This document shows positions 1-6,370 of a stretch of DNA of 7,035 nt, one piece after another. Positions within the stretch are counted from its first letter, which is position 1, and the number at the start of each line of letters is the position of its first letter. This DNA comes from DASPLH01 sp035627675 (GTDB taxonomy: Bacteria > Acidobacteriota > Terriglobia > Terriglobales > Acidobacteriaceae). The notes below the pieces were generated by a model. The model saw only the letters and a list, made by a program, of their open reading frames with translations. It had not been told where the DNA came from and did not search any database. The DNA lies in assembly GCA_035627675.1 (NCBI GenBank), contig DASPLH010000011.1, positions 1 to 7,035 of the forward strand, read 5' to 3'. A program made the translations under genes and the position numbers.

Positions 1-6
1 AACCTC

Positions 7-47
7 TCGAAACGTCCAAACGTTCGAAACCTTCGAAGTTATACAAT
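7..47 (+). promoter_or_regulatory. Possible hutH promoter/operator region
   Basis: TACAAT at 42-47 matches five of six bases of the -10 consensus and would start transcription near 54, giving an about 44-nt leader before the ATG at 98. No convincing -35 box lies 16-18 bp upstream. Just upstream, TCGAAAC occurs twice (7-13 and 24-30, 17 bp apart), followed by the 8-bp palindrome CTTCGAAG at 31-38. Such repeats could be an operator, but this is inference; the upstream gene lies outside the window. Confidence 0.3.
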
Positions 48-97
48 AGCCAGTTTTGTCCGAGCGCCTGACGGCCCTCGCAGACTGCTGGTTCCCT

Positions 98-1654
98 ATG
101 CCTGCCCTTCATATCAACGGAAACGACCTCACACTCGAAGACCTCTCGCAAGTTGTCCACGACCGCCGCCCTGTGCTGCTCGCGCCCGATGCCCGGCAGG
201 CGGTGGAAGCCGCGCGCGCCGTGGTCGATGACATCCTGGCCGGAGACCGCGTCGCATATGCCATCACCACGGGCGTCGGCAAGCTGGCGGACGTCCGCAT
301 TTCTCCCGAGCAGGCGAAAAAGCTCCAGATCAACCTTGTGCGTTCGCATGCGGTCGGCGTCGGCGAACCGCTGAGCGAGACCGAATCGCGGGCCATGATG
401 CTGTTGCGCGCCAACTCGCTGGCGAAGGGCTTCAGCGGCGTGCGTCCTGTAGTGATCGACATCCTCTGCGAGATGCTGAACCGCGGCGTGCACCCGGTCA
501 TCCCGTCGCAGGGATCGGTAGGCGCGTCCGGCGACCTCGCTCCCCTCTCTCATCTCGCCCAGGTCATGATCGGCGAGGGCGAAGCCTGGTTCGATGGGCG
601 GCGAATGAGCGGCGCGGCGGCGCTGAAGCAGGCCGGCGTACAGCCGCTCGAACTCGCCGCCAAGGAAGCCATCTCTCTGATCAATGGAACGCAGGCGATG
701 CTTGCCGTGGGCACGCTGGCGCTGATCCAGGCGGAGACGCTGGCGGACACGGCCGACGTGATCGGATCGATATCTCTCGATGCCTTACAGGGCACGGACG
801 TCGCGTTCGATTCCCGCATCCACAAGGCTCGTCCTCACGCGGGGCAGGTTTTGGTGGCGGCGAACCTGCGGAAGATGATCGAGGGCTCGAAGCTGCGCGA
901 GCGTCACCGCGAATGCACCCGCGTGCAGGACGCCTACTCGCTGCGCTGCATGCCGCAGGTTCACGGAGCCGTGCGCGACGCGCTGGCCTACGCGCGCGAG
1001 GTGTTCGAAATCGAGATGAATTCGGCGGTCGATAACCCGCTGGTGTTCGTCGCCGAGCACAGGATTGGCGCTCCGAAACCCAAGCCTGGCCAGGTGGCGC
1101 ATGGAGACGTCATCTCGGGCGGCAACTTCCACGGCCAGCCCGTGGCCTTCGCTCTGGACTTTCTTGCGATTGTCCTGACGGCCCTGGCGGGCATCAGCGA
1201 GCGCCGTCTCGAACGCCTCGTGAACCCGCAGCTTAGCGAGGGACTGCCGGCGTTTCTCGCGCCCGAGGCCGGACTTAATTCCGGCTTCATGATGCCGCAG
1301 GTCACGGCAGCCGCACTGGTCAGCGAGAACAAGGTGCTCGCGCATCCCGCGTCCGTGGACTCGATTCCGACCTCGGCCAACAAGGAAGACTACGTCTCGA
1401 TGGGCATGACCGGAGCGATCAAGCTGAAGAGGGTGGTCGCGAACACGACCCACGTGCTCGCCATCGAGACGCTTGCGGCGGCGCAGGCCGTCGATATCCT
1501 TGCGCCCTGGATGCCGAGTCCGAGGGCGCAGAAGGCGCTGCAACATGTGCGGGCGGTGTCGCCGCGGATGGGAGAGGACCGTTCCCTGGCTCCCGACTTC
1601 GCGCGCGTTGCGCAGGTGATCTCCGATGGGAAGATCGCCGAGGCGCTGAAGTAG
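98..1654 (+). CDS. hutH: Histidine ammonia-lyase (histidase)
   Basis: This cytoplasmic enzyme deaminates L-histidine to urocanate and ammonia, the first step of histidine degradation. The protein is 518 aa from the ATG at 98, close to the family's usual 505-515. The Ala-Ser-Gly triad forming the MIO cofactor is at residues 143-145 in GSVGASGDLAPLSH. Tyr54 (YAITTGVGK), His84 in the Ser-His pair typical of histidases, Tyr280 and Arg283 (YSLRC), Phe344 (SGGNFHG) and Glu430 match P. putida HutH Tyr53, His83, Tyr280, Arg283, Phe329 and Glu414. A TTG at 56 would add 14 residues; the ATG is preferred because its numbering matches the family and a start at 56 would almost touch the predicted transcription start. 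Neither start has a clear ribosome site. Oddities are about 15 extra residues between NPLVF and ISGGNF, and SANKEDYVSMG in place of the usual SANQEDHVSM. No other hut gene is in view. Confidence 0.96.
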   Translation: MPALHINGNDLTLEDLSQVVHDRRPVLLAPDARQAVEAARAVVDDILAGDRVAYAITTGVGKLADVRISPEQAKKLQINLVRSHAVGVGEPLSETESRAMMLLRANSLAKGFSGVRPVVIDILCEMLNRGVHPVIPSQGSVGASGDLAPLSHLAQVMIGEGEAWFDGRRMSGAAALKQAGVQPLELAAKEAISLINGTQAMLAVGTLALIQAETLADTADVIGSISLDALQGTDVAFDSRIHKARPHAGQVLVAANLRKMIEGSKLRERHRECTRVQDAYSLRCMPQVHGAVRDALAYAREVFEIEMNSAVDNPLVFVAEHRIGAPKPKPGQVAHGDVISGGNFHGQPVAFALDFLAIVLTALAGISERRLERLVNPQLSEGLPAFLAPEAGLNSGFMMPQVTAAALVSENKVLAHPASVDSIPTSANKEDYVSMGMTGAIKLKRVVANTTHVLAIETLAAAQAVDILAPWMPSPRAQKALQHVRAVSPRMGEDRSLAPDFARVAQVISDGKIAEALK

Positions 1655-1695
1655 TCGGTCGGCGGTCGTCAGCCGTCAGCACTCAGCAGTCAGCA
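1654..1695 (+). repeat. Degenerate heptamer array, consensus GTCAGCA
   Basis: Six consecutive 7-bp units read GTCGGTC, GGCGGTC, GTCAGCC, GTCAGCA, CTCAGCA and GTCAGCA. The first unit begins on the last base of the hutH stop codon. A mirrored array of the same heptamers abuts the rseP stop codon at 1871-1898. I recall similar GTCAGC-rich tracts between genes in acidobacterial genomes, but the function is unknown. Confidence 0.75.
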
Positions 1696-1776
1696 TTCTT
1701 CCCTTCGGCTTCGCCATGCAAGCGAACGGCGGGTGCCCCACCTTCGCGGAGCGAAGGCGGAGCTAAGGTGGGGTAG
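1696..1776. repeat. Palindromic intergenic repeat, GGTGCCCCACC...GGTGGGG type
   Basis: CCCCACCTT (1736-1744) and AAGGTGGGG (1765-1773) form a perfect 9-bp inverted repeat. An alternative hairpin, CCTTCGC (1741-1747) with GCGAAGG (1751-1757) around a 3-nt loop, shares bases with the left arm, so the two folds exclude each other. The interior also holds an 11-bp tandem repeat with one mismatch (CGGAGCGAAGG at 1747-1757, CGGAGCTAAGG at 1758-1768). Upstream, TTCGC (1710-1714) can pair with GCGAA (1721-1725). From memory it resembles short dispersed palindromes common in Acidobacteriota; there is no coding content. Confidence 0.65.
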
Positions 1777-1780
1777 TTCC

Positions 1781-1813
1781 CTCACATCACGAAATTGTCG
1801 AGATGTTGTGTGA
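1781..1813. repeat. Short inverted repeat CTCACA/TGTGAG
   Basis: CTCACA at 1781-1786 pairs perfectly with TGTGAG at 1808-1813. A competing pair, ACATC (1784-1788) with GATGT (1802-1806), lies within it. It sits between the larger palindrome and the terminator and may only be part of the same repeat-rich spacer. Confidence 0.35.
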
Positions 1814-1821
1814 GCATGCAA

Positions 1822-1848
1822 AAAGGCGCGGCCAGTGGTCGCGCCTTT
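1822..1848. terminator. Bidirectional intrinsic terminator between hutH and rseP
   Basis: AAAGGCGCG (1822-1830) and CGCGCCTTT (1840-1848) form a perfect 9-bp stem. GCC/GGT inside adds three more pairs (one G-U), leaving a 3-nt AGT loop. On the minus strand the hairpin ends in five T residues before GCATGC, giving a canonical terminator about 50 nt past the rseP stop. On the plus strand it is followed by TTTGTCTTGCTCTTG, a weaker but plausible tract about 170 nt past the hutH stop. It likely ends both converging transcripts. Confidence 0.85.
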
Positions 1849-1870
1849 GTCTTGCTCTTGAGTTCCTAAT

Positions 1871-1898
1871 TGCTGACGACCGACGACTGCCGACCGCC
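1871..1898 (-). repeat. Mirrored heptamer array next to the rseP stop
   Basis: Read on the minus strand directly after the rseP TAA, four 7-bp units are GGCGGTC, GGCAGTC, GTCGGTC and GTCAGCA. They share the consensus of the array after hutH at 1654-1695 but in opposite orientation, so each array follows its own gene's stop codon. Confidence 0.7.
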
Positions 1899-3221
1899 TT
1901 ACTGCAGTCTTGGAATGATCTTCATCACGTCGTTGAAGATCACCATTCCGGCGAACAGGATCAGGCAGACGAATGCCGCCTGGTAGATGCGTTCCTTGAT
2001 CGGCTGGCTGATGTCGCGTCGCATCAGCGACTCGATCAGGAGCAGCAGGATCAACCCGCCGTCGAGAATCGGGATGGGGAACAGGTTGAAGATGCCGAGG
2101 TTCAGGCTGATGGCAGCCATCAGGCCCAGCAGCGGAGTCCAGCCATCCTGCCGCGCCGCTTCTCCCGAAACGCGCGCGATCCCGATGGGACCTTCCATCT
2201 GCTTGATCGAAACCTTGCGCTGAACCATCCGCTTGACCATTTCCATGATCAGCAGCGAGTTCCGCTTGTTCTGCTCGATGGACTTGCTCAGGGCGGCCAC
2301 GGGGCCGAGGCGGTCCACGTGCTGCGGCTCAGATCCGAAGCCGAGGCGGTATTCGTTGCGTTCCGGGTCGAGCGCCGGAGTCAGGCTGATCTTATGTTCC
2401 TGGCCTTCGCGCAGGAGCGTGACCTGTACGGGCTGATCCTTGCTCTGCTGGAGGTAGCTCTTCAGCAGCCCAGTGGAGCGCACCGGCTTGTCGTTGATGG
2501 CAACGATGTCGTCGCCGAGCTTGATGCCGGCCTTCGCGGCAGGCATGTTCTCTTCGAGGAACGTGACCGTGACCGGCTGATCGGGGACCCAGCCGGGATT
2601 GCCGATCTGCTCCTGCCCCATGGATTCGGGGACGATCGTCTTTTCGAACCTCTGGTTCAACCGCTGGATGGTGATCGAAACCGGCTGATTGGGGCTGAGC
2701 ATCACGCTCGGAATCACGTCTTCCCAGGTCGGGTTGGTCGTGTTTCCGATGCGGATGATGCGGTCGCCAGGCTCGATTCCGGCCTTCTTCGCGGCACTGC
2801 CATCGAGCACCCAGCCGATGACGGCGGGCTGGTCGAGGTAGATGGGATGTTCGTAATGAACCATGTACACGCCGGTCAGCAGTGCGACTGCGAGAGCGAT
2901 GTTCATGGCCGGTCCGGCCACCGCGATGATGAGCCGCTGCCAGCGCGGATGCGATGTGAACTCCTCGGGACTGCCCTCGTGGCGATCCATCGGGTTCTCG
3001 CCCGTCATTTTGACGTAGCCGCCGAAGGGGAGCGCCGAAATGCGGTAGTCGGTGTCGCCGCGCTTGAAGCCGATCAGCCGTTTACCGAAGCCGATCGAGA
3101 AGACTTCAACGCGGACGCCGAAATACTTGGCCGCCAGAAAGTGTCCGAGCTCGTGAACCAGGATCATGATCCCGAGCACAAACACCATGGAGACGACGCT
3201 GTAGAGAAAAGCTGTTGCCAT
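1899..3221 (-). CDS. rseP: Inner-membrane site-2 zinc metalloprotease, RseP family (M50)
   Basis: This is an intramembrane protease that cuts transmembrane substrates, classically anti-sigma factors and signal-peptide remnants. The 440-aa protein is close to the usual length. The first membrane helix carries the zinc motif HELGH (His23, Glu24, His27). FGGYVKM follows at 66-72 and a second helix at about 96-120. Two tandem PDZ domains lie at about 132-198 (GSAAKKAGIEPGDRI) and 217-285 (MPAAKAGIKLGDDIVAIN). GPIGIAR is at 344-350, and the third zinc ligand is in NLFPIPILDGG (Asp387), followed by a final helix at about 415-430. The ATG at 3221 is 21 nt after the dxr stop with no clear ribosome site nearby, so it is probably the last gene of the uppS-cdsA-dxr-rseP unit. 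Its native substrate cannot be told: no anti-sigma gene is in view. The usual downstream gene bamA is absent; a terminator follows. Confidence 0.96.
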   Translation of the reverse strand: MATAFLYSVVSMVFVLGIMILVHELGHFLAAKYFGVRVEVFSIGFGKRLIGFKRGDTDYRISALPFGGYVKMTGENPMDRHEGSPEEFTSHPRWQRLIIAVAGPAMNIALAVALLTGVYMVHYEHPIYLDQPAVIGWVLDGSAAKKAGIEPGDRIIRIGNTTNPTWEDVIPSVMLSPNQPVSITIQRLNQRFEKTIVPESMGQEQIGNPGWVPDQPVTVTFLEENMPAAKAGIKLGDDIVAINDKPVRSTGLLKSYLQQSKDQPVQVTLLREGQEHKISLTPALDPERNEYRLGFGSEPQHVDRLGPVAALSKSIEQNKRNSLLIMEMVKRMVQRKVSIKQMEGPIGIARVSGEAARQDGWTPLLGLMAAISLNLGIFNLFPIPILDGGLILLLLIESLMRRDISQPIKERIYQAAFVCLILFAGMVIFNDVMKIIPRLQ

Positions 3222-3242
3222 AATAGAGACTGCGGACGTTCC

Positions 3243-4430
3243 TCAGGCCGTTACGTACGGCGGATTGTTCGGCTGGTTCTGGACGAGTTGGCGGGCCAAA
3301 CGGCGGGCGTCGGCATCCATGGCCAGGACCTCTTCAATAGATTCCGGTTTACGTGCTGGCGTTTCATCCAAAACATGCTGAATCGTCGCCGGAATCCCGT
3401 GGAAGGGGATTTCCCCTTCTAGAAAAGCTGCTACGGCGACCTCGTCGGCGGCGTTCAGGGCCACTGTCCTGGCTCCACCCTCGGCAACGGCCTCATAAGC
3501 CAGCCGCAGACATGGAAACTTCTCCAAGTCCGGGGGCTGGAAGTCCAGTTGTCTGAGGGAGAGAACGTCAAACCGCAGGTCCGATTCGATCCGGTCGGGA
3601 TAGGTCAGAGCGTAGAGGATCGGCAGCCGCATGTCCGTTACGCTGACCTGTGCCAGCAGGCTGCCGTCCACGAACTCGACCATCGAGTGCACCGCCGACT
3701 GCGGGTGCACGATGACCTTCACCCGCTCCGGCGCCACATCGAACAGCCGCACGGCCTCGATCACCTCGAAACCCTTGTTCATGAGCGTGGCCGAGTCGAT
3801 CGTGATGCGCCGGCCCATTTTCCACGTCGGATGTTTCAACGCCTGCTCGACCGTGATCGTGGCGAAGTCCGACGCGGGAGTGTTCAGGAAGGGGCCGCCC
3901 GAGGCGGTGAGCCATACGCGCTCCACCTCGTTCATGCGCCCGCCGCGGAGACACTGGTGCACGGCGTTGTGCTCGCTGTCGATGGGCAGCAGCGGCTTTC
4001 CCTGGCGGCGCGCCTCGGCCGTAATCAACTCGCCGGCCGCTACGAGGCACTCCTTATTCGCAAGCCCGATAGACTTGCCCGCCTTCACGGCCTCATAGGT
4101 GGCTTTGAGCCCGGCGACACCCACAATCGCGCTTACGACGAAATCTGCGTCCCGGTGCGTAGCAACCCGTACGGTGCCGGCCTGTCCGTAAACGACCTCG
4201 GTCTCGGACGCACCGGCCTGCCGGAGGCGTCGCCCGATCTGCTCGGCGCCCTGCTCGTCGGCCACGGAAAGCACGCGCGGACGCCAACGCAAAACCTGTT
4301 CGAACGCGAGATCCAGATTGGAGCCGGCGGCGAGGGTCACGACCTGGAACCGGTCAGGATAGGCCTCGACGATTTTGAGCGTGCTGCAACCGATCGATCC
4401 GGTCGAGCCCAAGATGGCTATTTTCTTCAT
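3243..4430 (-). CDS. dxr: 1-deoxy-D-xylulose 5-phosphate reductoisomerase
   Basis: Dxr converts DXP to 2-C-methyl-D-erythritol 4-phosphate with NADPH and a divalent metal. It is the committed step of the MEP pathway to IPP and DMAPP and the target of fosmidomycin. The 395-aa protein has the normal length. The N-terminal NADPH site is GSTGSIG at 8-14, and NKECLVAAGE follows at 125-134. Metal ligands Asp151 and Glu153 lie in PIDSEHN, and Glu222 in MNKGFEVIEA. Substrate-site residues Ser177 (ASGGPF), His200 (KHPTWKMG), Ser213, Asn218 and Lys219 align with E. coli Ser186, His209, Ser222, Asn227 and Lys228. All key residues are present. The ATG at 4430 places the glycine motif at its usual distance from the start. 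Its product feeds the isoprenoids used by UppS, encoded two genes upstream. The 102-nt gap from cdsA is the widest in the cluster. Confidence 0.97.
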   Translation of the reverse strand: MKKIAILGSTGSIGCSTLKIVEAYPDRFQVVTLAAGSNLDLAFEQVLRWRPRVLSVADEQGAEQIGRRLRQAGASETEVVYGQAGTVRVATHRDADFVVSAIVGVAGLKATYEAVKAGKSIGLANKECLVAAGELITAEARRQGKPLLPIDSEHNAVHQCLRGGRMNEVERVWLTASGGPFLNTPASDFATITVEQALKHPTWKMGRRITIDSATLMNKGFEVIEAVRLFDVAPERVKVIVHPQSAVHSMVEFVDGSLLAQVSVTDMRLPILYALTYPDRIESDLRFDVLSLRQLDFQPPDLEKFPCLRLAYEAVAEGGARTVALNAADEVAVAAFLEGEIPFHGIPATIQHVLDETPARKPESIEEVLAMDADARRLARQLVQNQPNNPPYVTA

Positions 4431-4491
4431 TCGGGGAACCTATAGGATATCGCGTCGAACCCGAGTAGCGGTATTGATTTCAGGAAATTAC

Positions 4492-4522
4492 GTTGCAAAC
4501 AGTCCTTCGCGCCGCCTGCAAC
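4492..4522. repeat. Inverted repeat in the cdsA-dxr spacer
   Basis: GTTGCA at 4492-4497 and TGCAAC at 4517-4522 are perfect inverted copies with 19 nt between them, inside the 102-nt spacer between cdsA and dxr. A TTGCAA (4493-4498) reads as a poor -35 on the minus strand, but no good -10 follows 15-18 bp away. It could be a protein site or a weak RNA hairpin, or mean nothing. Confidence 0.25.
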
Positions 4523-4532
4523 TCTGGCGTAC

Positions 4533-5441
4533 TTACAGGAAGCTCAGGAACTTGTCGCCAGCCCAGCCGAACAGGATCGCCGCCACCGGCGAGGCAAACA
4601 GCAGGGCGTCAATGCGGTCGAGGATGCCGCCGTGCCCCGGCAGCATCGTGCCGGAATCCTTCACCCCGGCCCCGCGCTTGATCAGCGACTCGAACAAGTC
4701 TCCCAACTGTGCCGCCACGTTGATCAGGACCGCAAAGACCACGATGATCGCCAGTCGCGGACGCGTGAGCACGGCGTAGTCGCCTCCCGCCGCGGGCAGC
4801 ACGCCGTGTGCATAGAGCCACTGCTGGATGTGGGGCGCGGCGTACGTAAACAGGATGGCCACGAGTACGGCTCCGAGGACGCTTGCGATCCCTCCCTCCC
4901 ACGTCTTCTTCGGGCTGACGCGGGCGGCGAGCTTGTGGCGTCCCATGCTGCGACCCACGTAGTACGCGGCCGTATCGCCCACCCATACGCAGAAGAACGT
5001 GAACAACACAGGGAACCACCCCTCCGGCATGTTGCGCATGAAGCCCAGCGTCGCCAGGCTGAGCCCGACGTACGGAACTCCGAAGAACGACATCGCGGCG
5101 CCGGGGAGCACCTTGCCGAGATCGGGTTCGGTCATCCCCGCCAGCAGGTAAACCGAAGGCGCAACGATCAACACTACGACCGAGACGACCAGGAAGGTGA
5201 GCACCGAGGTCATCGTCTGCCCGACGAGAAACAGCAGCAGGCTGGCATAGATCAAGGCCGTTACGGCATAGGTCGTGAGCCGGAACGTCGTGTATTGATA
5301 TGCGGCAATGATCTGGAGGTATTCGGTGAGCGCCAGGATGGCGACACAACCGACCAGTCCGGCGAAAAACCAGTCTGGCGCGCGGAATACCGCGAGCAGC
5401 ACCAGTGGAATGAGTACAACCGCGGTAAGGACGCGCTTCAT
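4533..5441 (-). CDS. cdsA: Phosphatidate cytidylyltransferase (CDP-diglyceride synthase)
   Basis: CdsA is an integral membrane enzyme that joins CTP and phosphatidic acid to give CDP-diacylglycerol, the precursor of phosphatidylglycerol, phosphatidylethanolamine and cardiolipin. The 302-aa protein has many hydrophobic helices, starting at residues 4-20 and continuing at about 25-45, 58-75, 78-101, 115-135 and 185-203. The family signature is at about 252-278: SLIKRGAGVKDSG followed by PGHGGILDRID, with Lys261, Asp262, His270, Asp275 and Asp278 intact. The upstream conserved block VGDTAAYYVGRSMG (154-167) and SPKKTWEGG (176-184) is also present. The ATG at 5441 is 18 nt after the uppS stop, a spacing that suggests co-transcription; no strong ribosome site is visible. 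Length and motifs fit the family with nothing missing. Confidence 0.95.
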   Translation of the reverse strand: MKRVLTAVVLIPLVLLAVFRAPDWFFAGLVGCVAILALTEYLQIIAAYQYTTFRLTTYAVTALIYASLLLFLVGQTMTSVLTFLVVSVVVLIVAPSVYLLAGMTEPDLGKVLPGAAMSFFGVPYVGLSLATLGFMRNMPEGWFPVLFTFFCVWVGDTAAYYVGRSMGRHKLAARVSPKKTWEGGIASVLGAVLVAILFTYAAPHIQQWLYAHGVLPAAGGDYAVLTRPRLAIIVVFAVLINVAAQLGDLFESLIKRGAGVKDSGTMLPGHGGILDRIDALLFASPVAAILFGWAGDKFLSFL

Positions 5442-5459
5442 AGCTTGCTGAGCAGACGG

Positions 5460-6260
5460 CTACTTCGCGTGGGCCGGGGCGTGTTCCGCGCCGAGTCCGC
5501 CGTAACGGCGCTCGCGCTTCTGATACTCGCCAATGGCTTCGAGCAGGTCCACGCCGCTGAAATCGGGCCACAATTTCTGCGTCACATAGATCTCGGCGTA
5601 CGCGAGCTGCCACAACAGGAAGTTGCTCAAGCGCATTTCGCCGCTCGTGCGAATCACGAGATCCGGGTCGGGCAGGTGGCTGGTGTACAGGTGCTGCGAG
5701 ATCAGCTCTTCGTCGATCTTGAGGTGGCCGACGCCACCGTTGGCAGCAGCTTTCGTGACGATCGCCTGGACGGCGTCCACCAACTCGGTGCGCGCGCCAT
5801 AATTGAGCGCGAGCGTCAGAACCATCCCCGTGTTCTGAGCCGTCGAGGCTTCGGCCCACTCCATCCGCTCCTGCACTTCAGGAGGCAGTTCGTGCTTGCG
5901 GCCGATGTACTGGAGACGGACGTTGTTCCGGTTCATCAGCGGCACCTCGTTCTTTAGGTACTGCCGCAGGAGTGCCATCAGGAAGCTGGTCTCGGTCTTG
6001 GGACGGCGCTTCCAGTTCTCAACCGAGAAGGCGTAGAGGGTCAGGGACGGGAGATGTATGTTCGCCGCCGTCGTGACAACATCGCGCACGGCTTCGACAC
6101 CGCGGCGGTGGCCGGCGATGCGCGGCAGATGACGCCGCCGTGCCCATCGGCCGTTCCCGTCCATGATGATGGCGATGTGTTGCGGAAGCCGCTTTGGGTC
6201 GAGCTGATGGAAAGCCTCTGCTTCCCTTCGGCTCAGACCTGCGGGCGCGGTTGTGTGCAA
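5460..6260 (-). CDS. uppS: Isoprenyl transferase (undecaprenyl diphosphate synthase)
   Basis: UppS extends farnesyl diphosphate with IPP units in cis to make undecaprenyl diphosphate, the lipid carrier for peptidoglycan and other surface polymers. From the TTG at 6260 it is 266 aa. Family motifs are HIAIIMDGNGRWA (catalytic Asp34), AFSVENWKR, LNYGAR and DLVIRTSGEMRLSNFLLWQ. The usual NYGGR is NYGAR here, a mild change. The start is uncertain. A GTG at 6293 would add 11 residues but has its only purine tract (AAGG) 1 nt away. The TTG at 6260 has AGGGG 7 nt upstream and fits a possible promoter at 6284-6312 that would leave the GTG untranscribed. It is first in the leftward order uppS-cdsA-dxr-rseP. 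The chain-length product cannot be read from sequence, but undecaprenyl is most likely in this setting. Confidence 0.93.
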   Translation of the reverse strand: MHTTAPAGLSRREAEAFHQLDPKRLPQHIAIIMDGNGRWARRRHLPRIAGHRRGVEAVRDVVTTAANIHLPSLTLYAFSVENWKRRPKTETSFLMALLRQYLKNEVPLMNRNNVRLQYIGRKHELPPEVQERMEWAEASTAQNTGMVLTLALNYGARTELVDAVQAIVTKAAANGGVGHLKIDEELISQHLYTSHLPDPDLVIRTSGEMRLSNFLLWQLAYAEIYVTQKLWPDFSGVDLLEAIGEYQKRERRYGGLGAEHAPAHAK

Positions 6261-6283
6261 AGTTAAGCCCCTACAAACTGTTG

Positions 6284-6312
6284 AAACTAGCACACCTTAA
6301 GCGCTGGAGCAA
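6284..6312 (-). promoter_or_regulatory. Possible extended -10 promoter for the uppS operon
   Basis: On the minus strand TTGCTC (plus 6307-6312) is followed after exactly 17 bp by TAGTTT (plus 6284-6289), preceded by TGC, an extended -10 element. Each hexamer matches only three of six consensus bases, so the call is weak. If real, transcription starts near 6277, just upstream of the AGGGG and TTG at 6260. Confidence 0.25.
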
Positions 6313-6329
6313 TCAGACTACCGCGAGGG

Positions 6330-6359
6330 GGTTTCGAAGCTTTCGGACCCTCCGAAACC
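6330..6359. repeat. Nested palindrome between the zinc-ribbon gene and uppS
   Basis: TTTCGGA (6341-6347) and TCCGAAA (6351-6357) form a perfect 7-bp stem with a CCC loop. The right arm can instead pair from CGAAACC (6353-6359) to GGTTTCG (6330-6336), a second exact 7-bp match. It starts 12 nt past the stop of the small gene, but no T tract follows on either strand, so it is not a canonical intrinsic terminator. It may stabilise the 3' end or act as a switch ahead of uppS. Confidence 0.5.
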
Positions 6360-6370
6360 TTGCGACGCTT

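Noticed and set aside
785..1546. 253-codon minus-strand frame within hutH
   Set aside because: It is an Arg/His-rich shadow of hutH with no motif.
1654..1898. CRISPR array
   Set aside because: The repeats are 7-mers without spacers of constant length, and there are no cas genes.
1803..3422. 539-codon open frame on the plus strand opposite rseP
   Set aside because: It is antisense to rseP, whose HELGH, PDZ and LDG motifs are intact on the minus strand, and runs into dxr. The translation is low-complexity and rich in His, Asp and Arg, as expected of a GC-rich antisense frame.
3549..4445. 298-codon plus-strand frame opposite dxr
   Set aside because: It is the antisense image of dxr, which has every catalytic residue on the minus strand.
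4444..4472. Promoter directly upstream of dxr
   Set aside because: TATCCT has no matching -35 and would place the start only about 7 nt from the ATG.
4609..5859. 416-codon minus-strand frame across the cdsA-uppS junction
   Set aside because: It is a second reading frame on the same strand as two intact genes, Arg-rich and without family features.
4632..5957. 441-codon plus-strand frame opposite cdsA and uppS
   Set aside because: It spans two real genes antisense, has no recognisable domain and shows shadow-type composition.
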